From NCBI GenBank assembly GCA_964462295.1, contig CAYWXH010000007.1, positions 1-49,500 on the forward strand: a stretch of DNA of 49,500 nt, in the 5' to 3' direction. Numbering within the stretch: the stretch's first letter is position 1; each line of letters starts with the position of its first letter. The position numbers were made by a program, and so were the translations under genes. The notes under the pieces were generated by a model. It saw only the letters and a list, made by a program, of their open reading frames with translations. It was not told the DNA's origin and ran no database searches. This DNA comes from JALVIU01 sp964462295 (GTDB lineage Bacteria > Atribacterota > JALVIU01). Below are positions 42,390 through 49,500 of this stretch, one piece after another.

Positions 42390-43670
42390 ATGTCAGGTAT
42401 AATTGACATTCATGCAAGAGAAGTACTTGATTCTCGTGGAAATCCCACAGTAGAGGTAGAAGTAGTATTAGAAAGTGGTGCAATGGGAAGGGCTATTGTC
42501 CCATCTGGTGCATCAACAGGTACATATGAGGCAGTAGAATTAAGAGATAATGATAAATCTCGATACCTTGGAAAGGGTGTTAAAAAGGCTGTTTCCAATG
42601 TGAATGATATCATAGCTAATGAGCTTATAGGTGAAGAATCCCTCGATCAGGTCTATATAGATAAAAAGATGATAGAGATGGATGGCACGCCAAATAAGGC
42701 AAGACTTGGTGCAAATGCCATATTAGGTGTTTCTTTGGCCGTGGCAAAGGCATCAGCAGCTGAGTTGGGTCTACCCCTTTATAGATATATCGGTGGCACC
42801 AATGCCAAGGTATTACCTGTACCTCTTATGAATATTTTAAATGGTGGAAAACATGCAGATAGTGGTGTAGATCTTCAAGAATTTATGATTGCACCTATTG
42901 GTCCTAATTTCGCCGAGAGTTTAAGGATGGGTTCTGAAGTATTCCATAATTTAAAGACTGTACTTAAAGAAAAGGGCTATAATGTAGGGGTAGGAGATGA
43001 AGGCGGATTTGCCCCTGGTCTTAAAAATTCTGAAGAGGCACTTGAGGTTATAGTTGAAGCCATAGAAAAGGCAGGATACAAACCTGGGGAGGATGTATAT
43101 ATTGCACTTGACCCTGCATCCAGTGAGTTTTACGAAGACGGGAAATATGTTTTGAAAAGAGAGGGTGCAGTAAGAACATCTGAGGAAATGATAGATTTTT
43201 ATGAAGAACTTATAGAAAGATTTCCGATTATATCTATAGAGGATGGTCTTTCGGAAGATGATTGGGATGGATGGGTAAAGATGACAGAGAGACTAGGTGG
43301 AAAGATTCAACTTGTAGGAGATGATATCTTTGTTACAAATATTACTCGTTTGTCCAAAGGAATAGAGATAGGTGCTGCCAATTCTATACTTATAAAACTT
43401 AATCAGATTGGTACACTTACAGAAACACTTGATACGATAGAACTTGCAAAAGGGGCAGGATTTACAACTGTCATCTCTCATCGCTCTGGAGAAACTGAAG
43501 ATACAACCATTGCTGACCTTGTTGTTGCTGTAAATGGTGGACAGATAAAGACAGGTTCTTTATGTAGAAGTGAGAGAATTGCAAAGTACAATCAGCTTCT
43601 TAGGATTGAAGAAGAATTGGGTGAGAGTGCGGTATTTCTTGGAAAGAAAGCCTTTAAAATAAAAAGATAA
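42390..43670 (+). CDS. eno: Enolase
   Basis: 426 residues; interconverts 2-phosphoglycerate and phosphoenolpyruvate. Segments seen: AREVLDSRGNPTVEVEV, GAMGRAIVPSGASTGTYEAVELRD, GANAILGVSLAVAKA, VPLMNILNGGKHAD, VGDEGGFAP, and C-terminal catalytic stretch ILIKLNQIGTLTET and SHRSGETEDTTIADL with the catalytic Lys and metal-binding Asp/Glu. AAGGAGGTG precedes the ATG. Confidence 0.98.
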   Translation: MSGIIDIHAREVLDSRGNPTVEVEVVLESGAMGRAIVPSGASTGTYEAVELRDNDKSRYLGKGVKKAVSNVNDIIANELIGEESLDQVYIDKKMIEMDGTPNKARLGANAILGVSLAVAKASAAELGLPLYRYIGGTNAKVLPVPLMNILNGGKHADSGVDLQEFMIAPIGPNFAESLRMGSEVFHNLKTVLKEKGYNVGVGDEGGFAPGLKNSEEALEVIVEAIEKAGYKPGEDVYIALDPASSEFYEDGKYVLKREGAVRTSEEMIDFYEELIERFPIISIEDGLSEDDWDGWVKMTERLGGKIQLVGDDIFVTNITRLSKGIEIGAANSILIKLNQIGTLTETLDTIELAKGAGFTTVISHRSGETEDTTIADLVVAVNGGQIKTGSLCRSERIAKYNQLLRIEEELGESAVFLGKKAFKIKR

Positions 43671-43683
43671 AAAAGAGGATTAA

Positions 43684-43959
43684 ATGAGAAGGGCCCTTAT
43701 TCCCATAGTTTCTCTTTTGATATTGGCATTCATATTTGGGATTATTTTCCTTTTTTCTACACGGTATATAAAAGTAGTTAGGGCAAAGGAAAATGTAATT
43801 GAAATACAGCAAAAGATTGAAAGACTAAAAAAGGAAAATAATCAACTCAAAAAAGAAGTAAAATTGCTTAAGGTCCCTTCTTATATAGAAAAAGTGGCGA
43901 GGGAGGAATTAGGACTTGTTAAGCCAGGTGAGATTCTATTCCTCCCTCGTATGCGTTAA
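43684..43959 (+). CDS. divIC: DivIC/FtsB-like septum protein
   Basis: 91 residues. One transmembrane helix (~5-27, PIVSLLILAFIFGIIFLF) is followed by a coiled coil (VIEIQQKIERLKKENNQLKKEVKLL) and the typical C-terminal IEKVAREELGLVKPGEILFLP. Bitopic divisome protein that pairs with FtsL. In Actinobacteria the same gene follows eno; in Bacillus it neighbours yabO and yabR. Gap to the S1 gene is 12 bases. Confidence 0.92.
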   Translation: MRRALIPIVSLLILAFIFGIIFLFSTRYIKVVRAKENVIEIQQKIERLKKENNQLKKEVKLLKVPSYIEKVAREELGLVKPGEILFLPRMR

Positions 43960-43971
43960 ACGGAGGAGATA

Positions 43972-44343
43972 ATGAAAGTAGGTGATAGGATACATGGAAA
44001 GATAGTAAAAATTACGAATTATGGGGCCTTTGTGGAGATAGAAAAGGGGAAATGGGGGCTTGTGCACATTTCAAAAATTGCAGAGGGTTATGTAAAAAAT
44101 GTTTCAGATCATGTGAAAGAAGGTCAAGAGGTAGATGTAGTAGTTATAGGAATAGATGAAAATGGAAAGGTGAGCCTTTCCATGATCCTTGATAATAATA
44201 AGGCCCATACCAAGCCTAAGAAGATAGAAGAAGAGATAAAACCGGCTTTTGAAGACAAGCTTGATAAATTTCTAAAAGATAGTGAAGACAAAATTTCTAA
44301 AATAAGGAATGCACGAAATAGAAAAACAAGAGGAAAAAGATAG
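43972..44343 (+). CDS. S1 RNA-binding domain protein, YabR-like
   Basis: 123 residues. A single S1 domain at ~1-75: VGDRIHGKIVKITNYGAFVEIEKG (in parts), WGLVHISKIAEGYVKNVSDHVKEGQEV, DENGKVSLSMI. A basic tail (ISKIRNARNRKTRGKR) follows. Similar to Bacillus YabR, which is next to divIC. CGGAGGAG precedes the ATG. It overlaps the DUF501 gene by 35 bases. Confidence 0.9.
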   Translation: MKVGDRIHGKIVKITNYGAFVEIEKGKWGLVHISKIAEGYVKNVSDHVKEGQEVDVVVIGIDENGKVSLSMILDNNKAHTKPKKIEEEIKPAFEDKLDKFLKDSEDKISKIRNARNRKTRGKR

Positions 44344-44872
44344 AAAAATTTTAAGATTTCAACTAAATAGGAAGACCCTACAACCTATAGTAAAAGTAGT
44401 AAAGAGGTGTAGTAGGGGATTTCCTCAGGTAGTTCTTAATCTTCCTACACGAGATGGCAAAATTTGGTTTCCTACTATTTTTTGGCTAACATGTCCCTAT
44501 CTTCATTATGAGATCTCTAAATTAGAAAACACAGGTCTTATAAAGTATTTGGAGACAAAAATAGAAAATTCTATCTGGATGCAAAAGGAGTTTCTCAAAG
44601 ACCAGAAAAGGTGTATGATTGTAAAAAATAATTTTTTCTCTTTTCTGAGGGTTTTAGACCCTTATGGTATATTCTTTTTTAAACGAGGTATAGGGGGAGT
44701 AACAAATCTTAAGAAGGTAAAGTGTCTTCATCTTCACTATGCCTTTTTTCTTGGGACAGGTAGAGGAATGATAGGAAATATAATAAAAGAAAAGATAAGT
44801 GCTCAGATGAAAGATCCTACAGATTGCAATAACTATTATTCCAAATATTGTGGAAAGGAGGACCTATTGTGA
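44309..44872 (+). CDS. DUF501 family protein
   Basis: 187 residues of unknown biochemical function. Characteristic stretches are LPTRDGKIWFPTIFWLTCPYL, YEISKLENTGLI, GIGGVTNLKKVKCLHLHYAFFLG, and a later CNNYYSKYCG; conserved Cys and His residues could bind metal. Starting at ATG 44309 it overlaps the S1 gene by 35 bases; AAGGA is too close to be a good ribosome-binding site, so translation is probably coupled. DUF501 follows eno and ftsB in Actinobacteria as well. Confidence 0.85.
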   Translation: MHEIEKQEEKDRKILRFQLNRKTLQPIVKVVKRCSRGFPQVVLNLPTRDGKIWFPTIFWLTCPYLHYEISKLENTGLIKYLETKIENSIWMQKEFLKDQKRCMIVKNNFFSFLRVLDPYGIFFFKRGIGGVTNLKKVKCLHLHYAFFLGTGRGMIGNIIKEKISAQMKDPTDCNNYYSKYCGKEDLL

Positions 44873-45384
44873 AGTTTTCTACAACTACAATTACTAAAAT
44901 GGCTTTATTTATAGCAATATCTGTAGTTCTATCCAGGTTTTTAAGTTTTAAGATGATATTTATGGGGATAGAAGGTGTAAGGATTGGGTTTGGAAGTTTT
45001 ACAATTATCCTCTCAGGAATTCTCTTTGGACCAGTAAGCGGGGCTATTGTAGGTGCACTCGCTGATATTATAGGATATATGATCTCTCCCCTTGGTCCAT
45101 ATATGCCCCACTTTACTTTAAATGCTGCGTTAGTTGGTTTTATCCCTGGACTATTTCTTTATAATAGTTATAAGAGAAGCCATGATTTATCCATTTTTTT
45201 GCTTTTGGTAGTTATCGGAGTAGAAGAAATTATCACAACTGTTGTTTTGCTTCCTTACTTTCTACATACCCTCTTTAACATACCCCTTAAGGCAATACTC
45301 CCTGCATATATAATTAGGGCGATACTGGATACGATAGTATTTTCATTGGTAATAAAGGCTTTAATGCGGAGAGAGATATTGTAG
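44869..45384 (+). CDS. folT: ECF transporter S component, FolT family
   Basis: 171 residues from GTG 44869, with AAAGGAGG 7 bases upstream; an ATG at 44848 lies before that site and is rejected. About five to six membrane helices: ITKMALFIAISVVLSRFL, IRIGFG-like VRIGFGSFTIILSGILFGPVSGA, VGALADIIGYMISPLGPYMPHFTL, then two more at the C-terminus. This is the substrate-binding subunit of an energy-coupling-factor vitamin importer; the FolT family takes up folate, but specificity is inferred. The shared EcfA/EcfT genes are elsewhere. Confidence 0.85.
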   Translation: MKFSTTTITKMALFIAISVVLSRFLSFKMIFMGIEGVRIGFGSFTIILSGILFGPVSGAIVGALADIIGYMISPLGPYMPHFTLNAALVGFIPGLFLYNSYKRSHDLSIFLLLVVIGVEEIITTVVLLPYFLHTLFNIPLKAILPAYIIRAILDTIVFSLVIKALMRREIL

Positions 45385-45392
45385 GAAAAAGA

Positions 45393-45464
45393 AGGCGGCA
45401 TCCGGATTCGAACCGGAGAATCGGGATTTTGCAGACCCCTGCCTTACCGCTTGGCTATGCCGCC
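45393..45464 (-). tRNA. tRNA-Cys (GCA)
   Basis: Acceptor GGCGGCA/TGCCGCC with U73, anticodon loop CTGCAAA, T-arm GGTTCGAATCC. CCA not encoded. Last of five minus-strand tRNAs. Confidence 0.96.
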
Positions 45465-45477
45465 ACATAAAAAAATA

Positions 45478-45550
45478 AGCGGGAAACGGGACTCGAACCC
45501 GCGACTTCGACCTTGGCAAGGTCGCGCTCTACCAACTGAGCTATTCCCGC
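45478..45550 (-). tRNA. tRNA-Gly (GCC)
   Basis: Acceptor GCGGGAA/TTCCCGC with U73, anticodon loop TTGCCAA, T-arm GGTTCGAGTCC. CCA not encoded. Confidence 0.96.
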
Positions 45551-45555
45551 ATTTA

Positions 45556-45628
45556 TGCCGAGACCTGGAATCGAACCAGGGACACGAGGATTTTCAGTCC
45601 TCTGCTCTACCTACTGAGCTATCTCGGC
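45556..45628 (-). tRNA. tRNA-Phe (GAA)
   Basis: Acceptor GCCGAGA/TCTCGGC with A73, anticodon loop CTGAAAA, T-arm GGTTCGATTCC. CCA not encoded. Confidence 0.96.
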
Positions 45629-45649
45629 CTTTTCAAATCTGAGAAGGAA

Positions 45650-45723
45650 CGGGGTCGACGAGACTCGAACTCGCGATCTCCTGCGTGACAGGCAGGTGTG
45701 TTAACCAACTACACCACGACCCC
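45650..45723 (-). tRNA. tRNA-Asp (GTC)
   Basis: Acceptor GGGGTCG/CGACCCC with the Asp identity base G73, anticodon loop CTGTCAC, T-arm AGTTCGAGTCT. CCA not encoded. Confidence 0.96.
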
Positions 45724-45726
45724 TTA

Positions 45727-45799
45727 TGGGTGGAACAGGACTTGAACCTGTGACCCCTAGCTTGTAAGGCTAGTGCTCTCCCAACTGAGCTACCCACCC
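45727..45799 (-). tRNA. tRNA-Val (TAC)
   Basis: Acceptor GGGTGGG paired with TTCCACCC region, A73, anticodon loop CTTACAA, T-arm GGTTCAAGTCC. CCA not encoded. First tRNA of the cluster transcript. Confidence 0.95.
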
Positions 45800-45813
45800 T
45801 GTCGACATGACTT

Positions 45814-45842
45814 ATTATAGCAGAAAAGAAGGGGTTTGTCTA
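45814..45842 (-). promoter_or_regulatory. Promoter of the five-tRNA cluster
   Basis: Minus strand TAGACA (45837-45842), 17 bases, TATAAT (45814-45819); predicted start 45807, 8 bases before tRNA-Val. The -35 lies exactly in the loop of the ssb terminator. Confidence 0.65.
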
Positions 45843-45853
45843 CCCCTTCTTTT
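45820..45853 (-). terminator. Terminator of the leuS-ssb unit
   Basis: An 11-base-pair stem AAAAGAAGGGG / CCCCTTCTTTT (45824-45834 and 45843-45853) with an 8-base loop, ending in TTTT on the minus strand, 17 bases after the ssb stop. Confidence 0.8.
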
Positions 45854-45869
45854 AATTTTTTTGCTAAAA

Positions 45870-46298
45870 TTAAAAAGGATTATCATTTACAGGGGGAAAG
45901 AGGTCATCGGAATCTAGATCTGAGAAATCTGCATCTAACTCTTGTCCTGGTATCTCAGAGGTAGTCCCTTTTGTATCAAGGAATTGAACACTTCTTGCGC
46001 TTATCTCATAAGATGTGCGTTTATTTCCACTTTGGTCTTCCCAATTGCTAGAGCGTAATTCCCCATTTACAGCTACCCTTCTTCCCTTTCTAAGAAATTT
46101 GTAACAGGTTTCCGCCTGTTTTCCCCATGTGGATACAGTAATGAATGTGGTAGCCTCTACAGGGTTTCCATTTCTATCATTGTATGAACGATTTATAGCA
46201 ATCCTAAATCTACATACTTTTGTCCCACCTAGATCCCTTATTTCTGGATCATTTACAAGACGTCCAATCCCGATAAATACATTCATATCATATGCCAT
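45870..46298 (-). CDS. ssb: Single-stranded DNA-binding protein
   Basis: 142 residues. N-terminal OB fold (MNVFIGIGRLVNDPEIRDL, VCRFRIAINRSYNDRNGN, TFITVSTWGKQAETCYKFLRKGRRVAVNGELR) and an acidic C-terminal tail ending DDLFPPVNDNPF, the partner-binding tip. AAAGGAGGG upstream of the ATG overlaps the leuS stop region, 19 bases away. Protects single strands in replication and repair; also a partner for DprA and PriA. Confidence 0.96.
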   Translation of the reverse strand: MAYDMNVFIGIGRLVNDPEIRDLGGTKVCRFRIAINRSYNDRNGNPVEATTFITVSTWGKQAETCYKFLRKGRRVAVNGELRSSNWEDQSGNKRTSYEISARSVQFLDTKGTTSEIPGQELDADFSDLDSDDLFPPVNDNPF

Positions 46299-46317
46299 GA
46301 TAGGCCCTCCTTAAAGT

Positions 46318-48816
46318 TTAAACTACTATATTTGCGACTTTCCTCTTTACAAGTATAAATTTCTTTATATCTTTTCCTTCTATCCATTTTTTTATTTTTT
46401 CATCGTTTAAAATGGCTTCTTTTACCTCTTGATCTGTTTTATCTGCCTCAACACTTACCTTTGCCCTCACCTTGCCATTGACCTGAACAGCAATTATATA
46501 TATCTCCTCTTCCATATATTTTTCATTATGTATAGGCCATTTTTCAAAATAGAGAGGCTCTTTGTGCCCCATCATCTCCCAAAGCTCTTCAGTTATATGA
46601 GGGGCAAATGGATTAAGAAGTGACAATATTGTATCAAGTGCCTCTCTTAGTATAACAAGATCTGCCTCATTTGCCTTTTGAGCCTCAAACTTATATAAGG
46701 TATTAATAAGCTCCATAATACTACTTATTGCAGTATTGAAATGGAATCTTCCTTCAATATCTTCTGTTACTTTCTTTATTGTCTTATGTAATTTTCTTCT
46801 TAGGTCTTTCCCCTCTTTTGAAAGCTCTTCTTGAGATACTTCTCTCCCAGAAATATCTTTTATATATGGTATATTTGTAGTATATAGCCTCCATACCCTA
46901 TTTAGGAAACGAAATGCACCTTCTACCCCTTGGTCACTCCACTCCATATCAAGTTCGGGTGGTCCTGCAAACAGTATCATAACCCTTGCCGTGTCTGCAC
47001 CATATTTCTCTATAATGGTGCCAGGACTTACCGTATTCCCTTTAGATTTAGACATCTTTGCACCATCTTTTGTAATCATACCCTGGGTAAAGAGATTCTT
47101 AAATGGTTCTACGAAATTTACATACCCCATATCATAAAGCGCCTTTGTTATAAAACGGGAATACATAAGGTGTAGTATTGCATGCTCTACGCCACCTATA
47201 TACTGATCTACAGGAAGCCAATAATTTACATCCTTTTTGTCAAAGGGTTTATCCTCTTCATGTGGAGATGCGTATCTAAGATAATACCATGAACTATCTA
47301 CAAAGGTATCCATTGTTTCGGGTTCCCTTTTTGCAGGTCCTCCACATTTAGGGCATGTAGTGTTTATAAACTTGTCATTTGTAGCAAGGGGTGGTTTTCC
47401 CTGTGGCAAGAAATCCACATCCTCAGGAAGTAACACAGGTAAGTCTTTTTCCGGAACAGGGACTATACCACACTTTTCACAATGTATTATTGGAATAGGA
47501 GCTCCCCAATATCTCTGTCTGGAAATAAGCCAATCCCTTAACCTATAATTTACCTTTCTCTTTCCAATATCTTTTTTTTCAAGTTCTTTTATAATTTTCT
47601 CTGTACCTTCTTCACTTAAGAGGCCACTATATGGACCAGAGTTTATCATTATACCCTTTTCTTCAAATGGTGCATCAGGTAATGGATCTTCTCCTTCTAT
47701 CGGTTTTATGACCTGTCTTATAGGGATATCATACTTTTTTGCAAATTCAAAATCTCTATGATCGTGTGCAGGTACACCCATTATGGCACCTGTCCCATAT
47801 TCTATAAGTATATAATCTGCAATCCATACAGGTACTTCATCACCATTTATGGGATTTATGGCATAAAAACCTGTAGGTACACCTTCTTTTTCCGCACCCT
47901 CTGCTACCCTTTCTATATCTTTTTTCTTTTTAACCCTTTCTCTTAGTTTTTCTATCTGCTTTTTATAGGGACTTTCTTTTAGTATCTTATCTACCAGTGG
48001 GTGTTCAGGGGCAAGTGCAAAGAATGTAACCCCAAAAAGTGTATCAGGTCTTGTTGTAAATACTGTGACTTTTTCTTTCAGATCTTTTATTTCAAACACT
48101 ACTTCTGCGCCCTCACTTCTTCCTATCCAATTTTTTTGCATAGTAAGGACCTTTTTCGGCCATCCACTTAAGAGTCCTATATCATCCAAGAGCCTTTGTG
48201 CATAATCTGTAATTTTAAAAAACCACTGTGAGAGCTCTTTTTTTGTTACTTCTGTCCCACAGCGTTCACATTTTCCATCTATAACTTGTTCGTTTGCAAG
48301 TACTGTTTTACAATGGGGACACCAGTTTACAGGTGCCTTTTTCTTATATGCAAGCCCTTTTTCGTAGAGTTTTAGAAATAACCACTGGGTCCATTTATAA
48401 TAGTCAGGTTCACATGTTGTAACCTCTCTATCCCAGTCATAGGTTATCCCTATACGATTGAGCATAGATTTCATTTTCTCTATATTTTTCTTTGTCCATA
48501 TATGTGGATGTATATTATGCTCTATAGCGGCATTTTCTGCAGGCAGTCCGAAGGAGTCCCATCCCATAGGGTGAAGTACATTAAAACCATTTCTTATCTT
48601 ATATCTTGCAACTACATCACCTATGACATAATTTTTAAGATGCCCCATATGTGGGTCTCCCGAGGGGTATGGGAACATCTCAAGGACATAATATTTTTCT
48701 TTGCTAGGGTCTTGTCTTGTTTTGAAAAAGTCCTTTTCATTCCAAATTTTGAGCCATTTTTCTTCAATTTCTTTAAAATTGTACTCTTTTTCTTCTATTT
48801 TTTCCTTCTTTTCCAT
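46318..48816 (-). CDS. leuS: Leucyl-tRNA synthetase
   Basis: 832 residues. Class Ia synthetase: YVLEMFPYPSGDPHMGHLKNY (HIGH region, in parts), zinc-type cysteines NWCPHCKTVLANEQV and CERCG, editing domain with TTRPDTLFGVTFFALAPEHPL and GVPAHDHRDFEFA, and catalytic loop KMSKSKGNTVSP. The C-terminal anticodon and tail domains are present. GGGGGA precedes the ATG. A terminator lies just upstream and no separate promoter was recognised, so read-through from tRNA-Ala is possible. Followed by ssb. Confidence 0.97.
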   Translation of the reverse strand: MEKKEKIEEKEYNFKEIEEKWLKIWNEKDFFKTRQDPSKEKYYVLEMFPYPSGDPHMGHLKNYVIGDVVARYKIRNGFNVLHPMGWDSFGLPAENAAIEHNIHPHIWTKKNIEKMKSMLNRIGITYDWDREVTTCEPDYYKWTQWLFLKLYEKGLAYKKKAPVNWCPHCKTVLANEQVIDGKCERCGTEVTKKELSQWFFKITDYAQRLLDDIGLLSGWPKKVLTMQKNWIGRSEGAEVVFEIKDLKEKVTVFTTRPDTLFGVTFFALAPEHPLVDKILKESPYKKQIEKLRERVKKKKDIERVAEGAEKEGVPTGFYAINPINGDEVPVWIADYILIEYGTGAIMGVPAHDHRDFEFAKKYDIPIRQVIKPIEGEDPLPDAPFEEKGIMINSGPYSGLLSEEGTEKIIKELEKKDIGKRKVNYRLRDWLISRQRYWGAPIPIIHCEKCGIVPVPEKDLPVLLPEDVDFLPQGKPPLATNDKFINTTCPKCGGPAKREPETMDTFVDSSWYYLRYASPHEEDKPFDKKDVNYWLPVDQYIGGVEHAILHLMYSRFITKALYDMGYVNFVEPFKNLFTQGMITKDGAKMSKSKGNTVSPGTIIEKYGADTARVMILFAGPPELDMEWSDQGVEGAFRFLNRVWRLYTTNIPYIKDISGREVSQEELSKEGKDLRRKLHKTIKKVTEDIEGRFHFNTAISSIMELINTLYKFEAQKANEADLVILREALDTILSLLNPFAPHITEELWEMMGHKEPLYFEKWPIHNEKYMEEEIYIIAVQVNGKVRAKVSVEADKTDQEVKEAILNDEKIKKWIEGKDIKKFILVKRKVANIVV

Positions 48817-48844
48817 ATCTTCCCCCTATTTATTTGAGGTTATT

Positions 48845-48877
48845 AGAAAAAAACCTCGTCTCGTACGAGACGAGGTT
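48845..48877 (-). terminator. Terminator between tRNA-Ala and leuS
   Basis: A perfect 26-base palindrome (48852-48877; half-site AACCTCGTCTCGT) followed on the minus strand by seven Ts. It starts 30 bases after tRNA-Ala and ends ~30 bases before leuS. Confidence 0.88.
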
Positions 48878-48906
48878 AGGTTTCTTTATTGAGCGGTTTA
48901 TGTAAG

Positions 48907-48979
48907 TGGAGCTGGCGGGAGTCGAACCCGCGACCTTCTCCACGCCAAGGAGACGCGCTCCCAACTGCGCCACAGCCCC
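48907..48979 (-). tRNA. tRNA-Ala (GGC)
   Basis: Acceptor GGGGCTG/CAGCTCC with the alanine identity pair G3-U70 and A73; anticodon loop TTGGCGT; T-arm GGTTCGACTCC. CCA not encoded. Confidence 0.96.
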
Positions 48980-48991
48980 AATATCTACCTG

Positions 48992-49020
48992 ATTATAATT
49001 TAAAAATCTTCATATGTCAA
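48992..49020 (-). promoter_or_regulatory. Perfect-consensus promoter of tRNA-Ala
   Basis: Minus strand TTGACA (49015-49020), exactly 17 bases, TATAAT (48992-48997). The predicted start is 48985, 6 bases before the tRNA. Confidence 0.85.
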
Positions 49021-49060
49021 TACCTAATCTGGGGAAATCTTTAGATAGATAGAGAAGATT

Positions 49061-49096
49061 AAATGAGGAGGGGGGAGGGGCTTTCGCCCCTCATTT
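49061..49096. other. Unassigned G+C-rich hairpin
   Basis: GAGGGGC / GCCCCTC with a TTTC loop (49075-49092), flanked by AAATGAGG on one side and ATTT on the other. It looks like a terminator, but no gene ends here on either strand. The 48980-49299 interval otherwise holds only the tRNA-Ala promoter and the pilin promoter. Confidence 0.5.
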
Positions 49097-49240
49097 CATT
49101 TGTATTCTATCACCTAAATTGTTAGATGTCAAGGGATAAATAAAGAAAAATTGCCATATTTTAATAGTATTATTTTTGAATTTTATGTTATAAATGAATT
49201 AAAAATTTTTTATGTCCCATTTTTTCATGTTCTGGGTATT

Positions 49241-49268
49241 TAAATATTAAACAATTTTGATCCGATTT
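49241..49268 (+). promoter_or_regulatory. Sigma-28-like promoter before the pilin gene
   Basis: TAAA (49241-49244), a 16-base spacer and TCCGATTT (49261-49268). The -10 shares TCCGATT with the promoter before flaG. The start would be near 49275, with TAGGGGG before ATG 49300. Confidence 0.45.
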
Positions 49269-49299
49269 TTAAAATAAATTAAAATACTAGGGGGTAAAA

Positions 49300-49500
49300 A
49301 TGAGAGAAAGAGGCTTTACTTTGATTGAACTTCTTGTAGTTATTGCCATAATAGGCATTCTTGCTGCAATAATTGCACCAAATGCCTTTAGGGCAATTGA
49401 GAAATCTAAAATAGCAAAGGTGCTAGGGGATGTCAATGCTATAAAGACTGCAGCCCTTATGTACTATTCTGATACAGGAGTTTTTCCCCCAGATGATGAT
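49300..49500 (+). CDS. Type IV pilin/pseudopilin, 3' end outside window
   Basis: The first 67 residues. The short leader MRERG is cut before Phe by prepilin peptidase, followed by the canonical FTLIELLVVIAIIGILAAI helix with Glu5. AFRAIEKSKIAKVLGDVNAIKTA continues the alpha-1 helix, and YYSDTGVFPPDDD resembles the start of the GspG-type pseudopilin globular domain. TAGGGGG is the ribosome-binding site. Could be a type II secretion pseudopilin, a competence pilin or a pilus subunit; the missing C-terminus prevents a choice. Confidence 0.9.
   Translation, partial: MRERGFTLIELLVVIAIIGILAAIIAPNAFRAIEKSKIAKVLGDVNAIKTAALMYYSDTGVFPPDDD

Noticed and set aside
48817..48906. T-box leader for leuS
   Set aside because: No T-box consensus (AGGGTGGNACCGCG type) and only ~90 bases between tRNA-Ala and leuS; the hairpin is a plain terminator.
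1..49500. CRISPR array, prophage, IS element or toxin-antitoxin system
   Set aside because: No regularly spaced repeats, transposase, integrase, phage structural gene or recognisable toxin pair was found on reading both strands.

Overview
The window is a low-G+C, gene-dense bacterial chromosome segment from a draft assembly; it contains two 100-base N gaps. Spacers are short and genes often overlap (ATGA junctions, TTG/GTG starts). Ile is mostly ATA and Arg mostly AGA/AGG. A Thermotoga-type 4Fe-4S ferredoxin, solute-binding proteins with plain (non-lipoprotein) signal peptides, late flagellar genes and a Bacillus-like order of housekeeping genes together suggest an anaerobic, probably thermophilic, probably diderm bacterium near Dictyoglomota, Caldisericota, Thermotogota or deep Firmicutes. 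There is no rRNA, so the phylum is not settled. No CRISPR array, insertion sequence, prophage or toxin-antitoxin pair was seen.

Layout. 1-4359: signalling genes (3'-part of a winged-helix regulator, an HDOD protein, a membrane-anchored coiled-coil protein, a GAF-PAS hybrid histidine kinase). 4360-14365: a glycan-use island. It holds a GH38 alpha-mannosidase, two sugar ABC importers without ATPase genes, and a GntR/LacI-type (AraR-like) regulator between them. Two identical palindromic sites flank the mannosidase promoter and are the best candidates for its operators. 14676-24134: a housekeeping run, yicC-remA-gmk-rpoZ-coaBC-priA-def-fmt-Zn peptidase-DUF6391-rsmB, probably started from one consensus promoter that would give a leaderless yicC mRNA. 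The PriA has lost its helicase motifs. 24131-32417: an NTF2-GGDEF diguanylate cyclase, then a PASTA protein-dprA-nrnA-pcrA-ligA run.

32415-35719: flaG-fliD-unknown-fliS behind a sigma-28-like promoter. 35809-38442: ferredoxin, a secreted TPR protein and a membrane-anchored coiled-coil protein. 38452-45384: tRNA-Leu, glgC, then a run with greA-lysS-rqcP-eno-divIC-S1 protein-DUF501-ECF S-component, led by a perfect TTGACA-17-TATAAT promoter. 45393-48979 (minus strand): five tRNAs, ssb, leuS and tRNA-Ala. 49241-49500: start of a type IV pilin/pseudopilin gene, also behind a sigma-28-like promoter.

The points most worth a second look are the degenerate PriA, the paired TGTATATACA operators, the leaderless yicC promoter, the two matching sigma-28-like promoters (late flagellar genes and pilin), the unknown gene between fliD and fliS, and the first N gap, which is a removable assembly artefact that hides an intact mannosidase.
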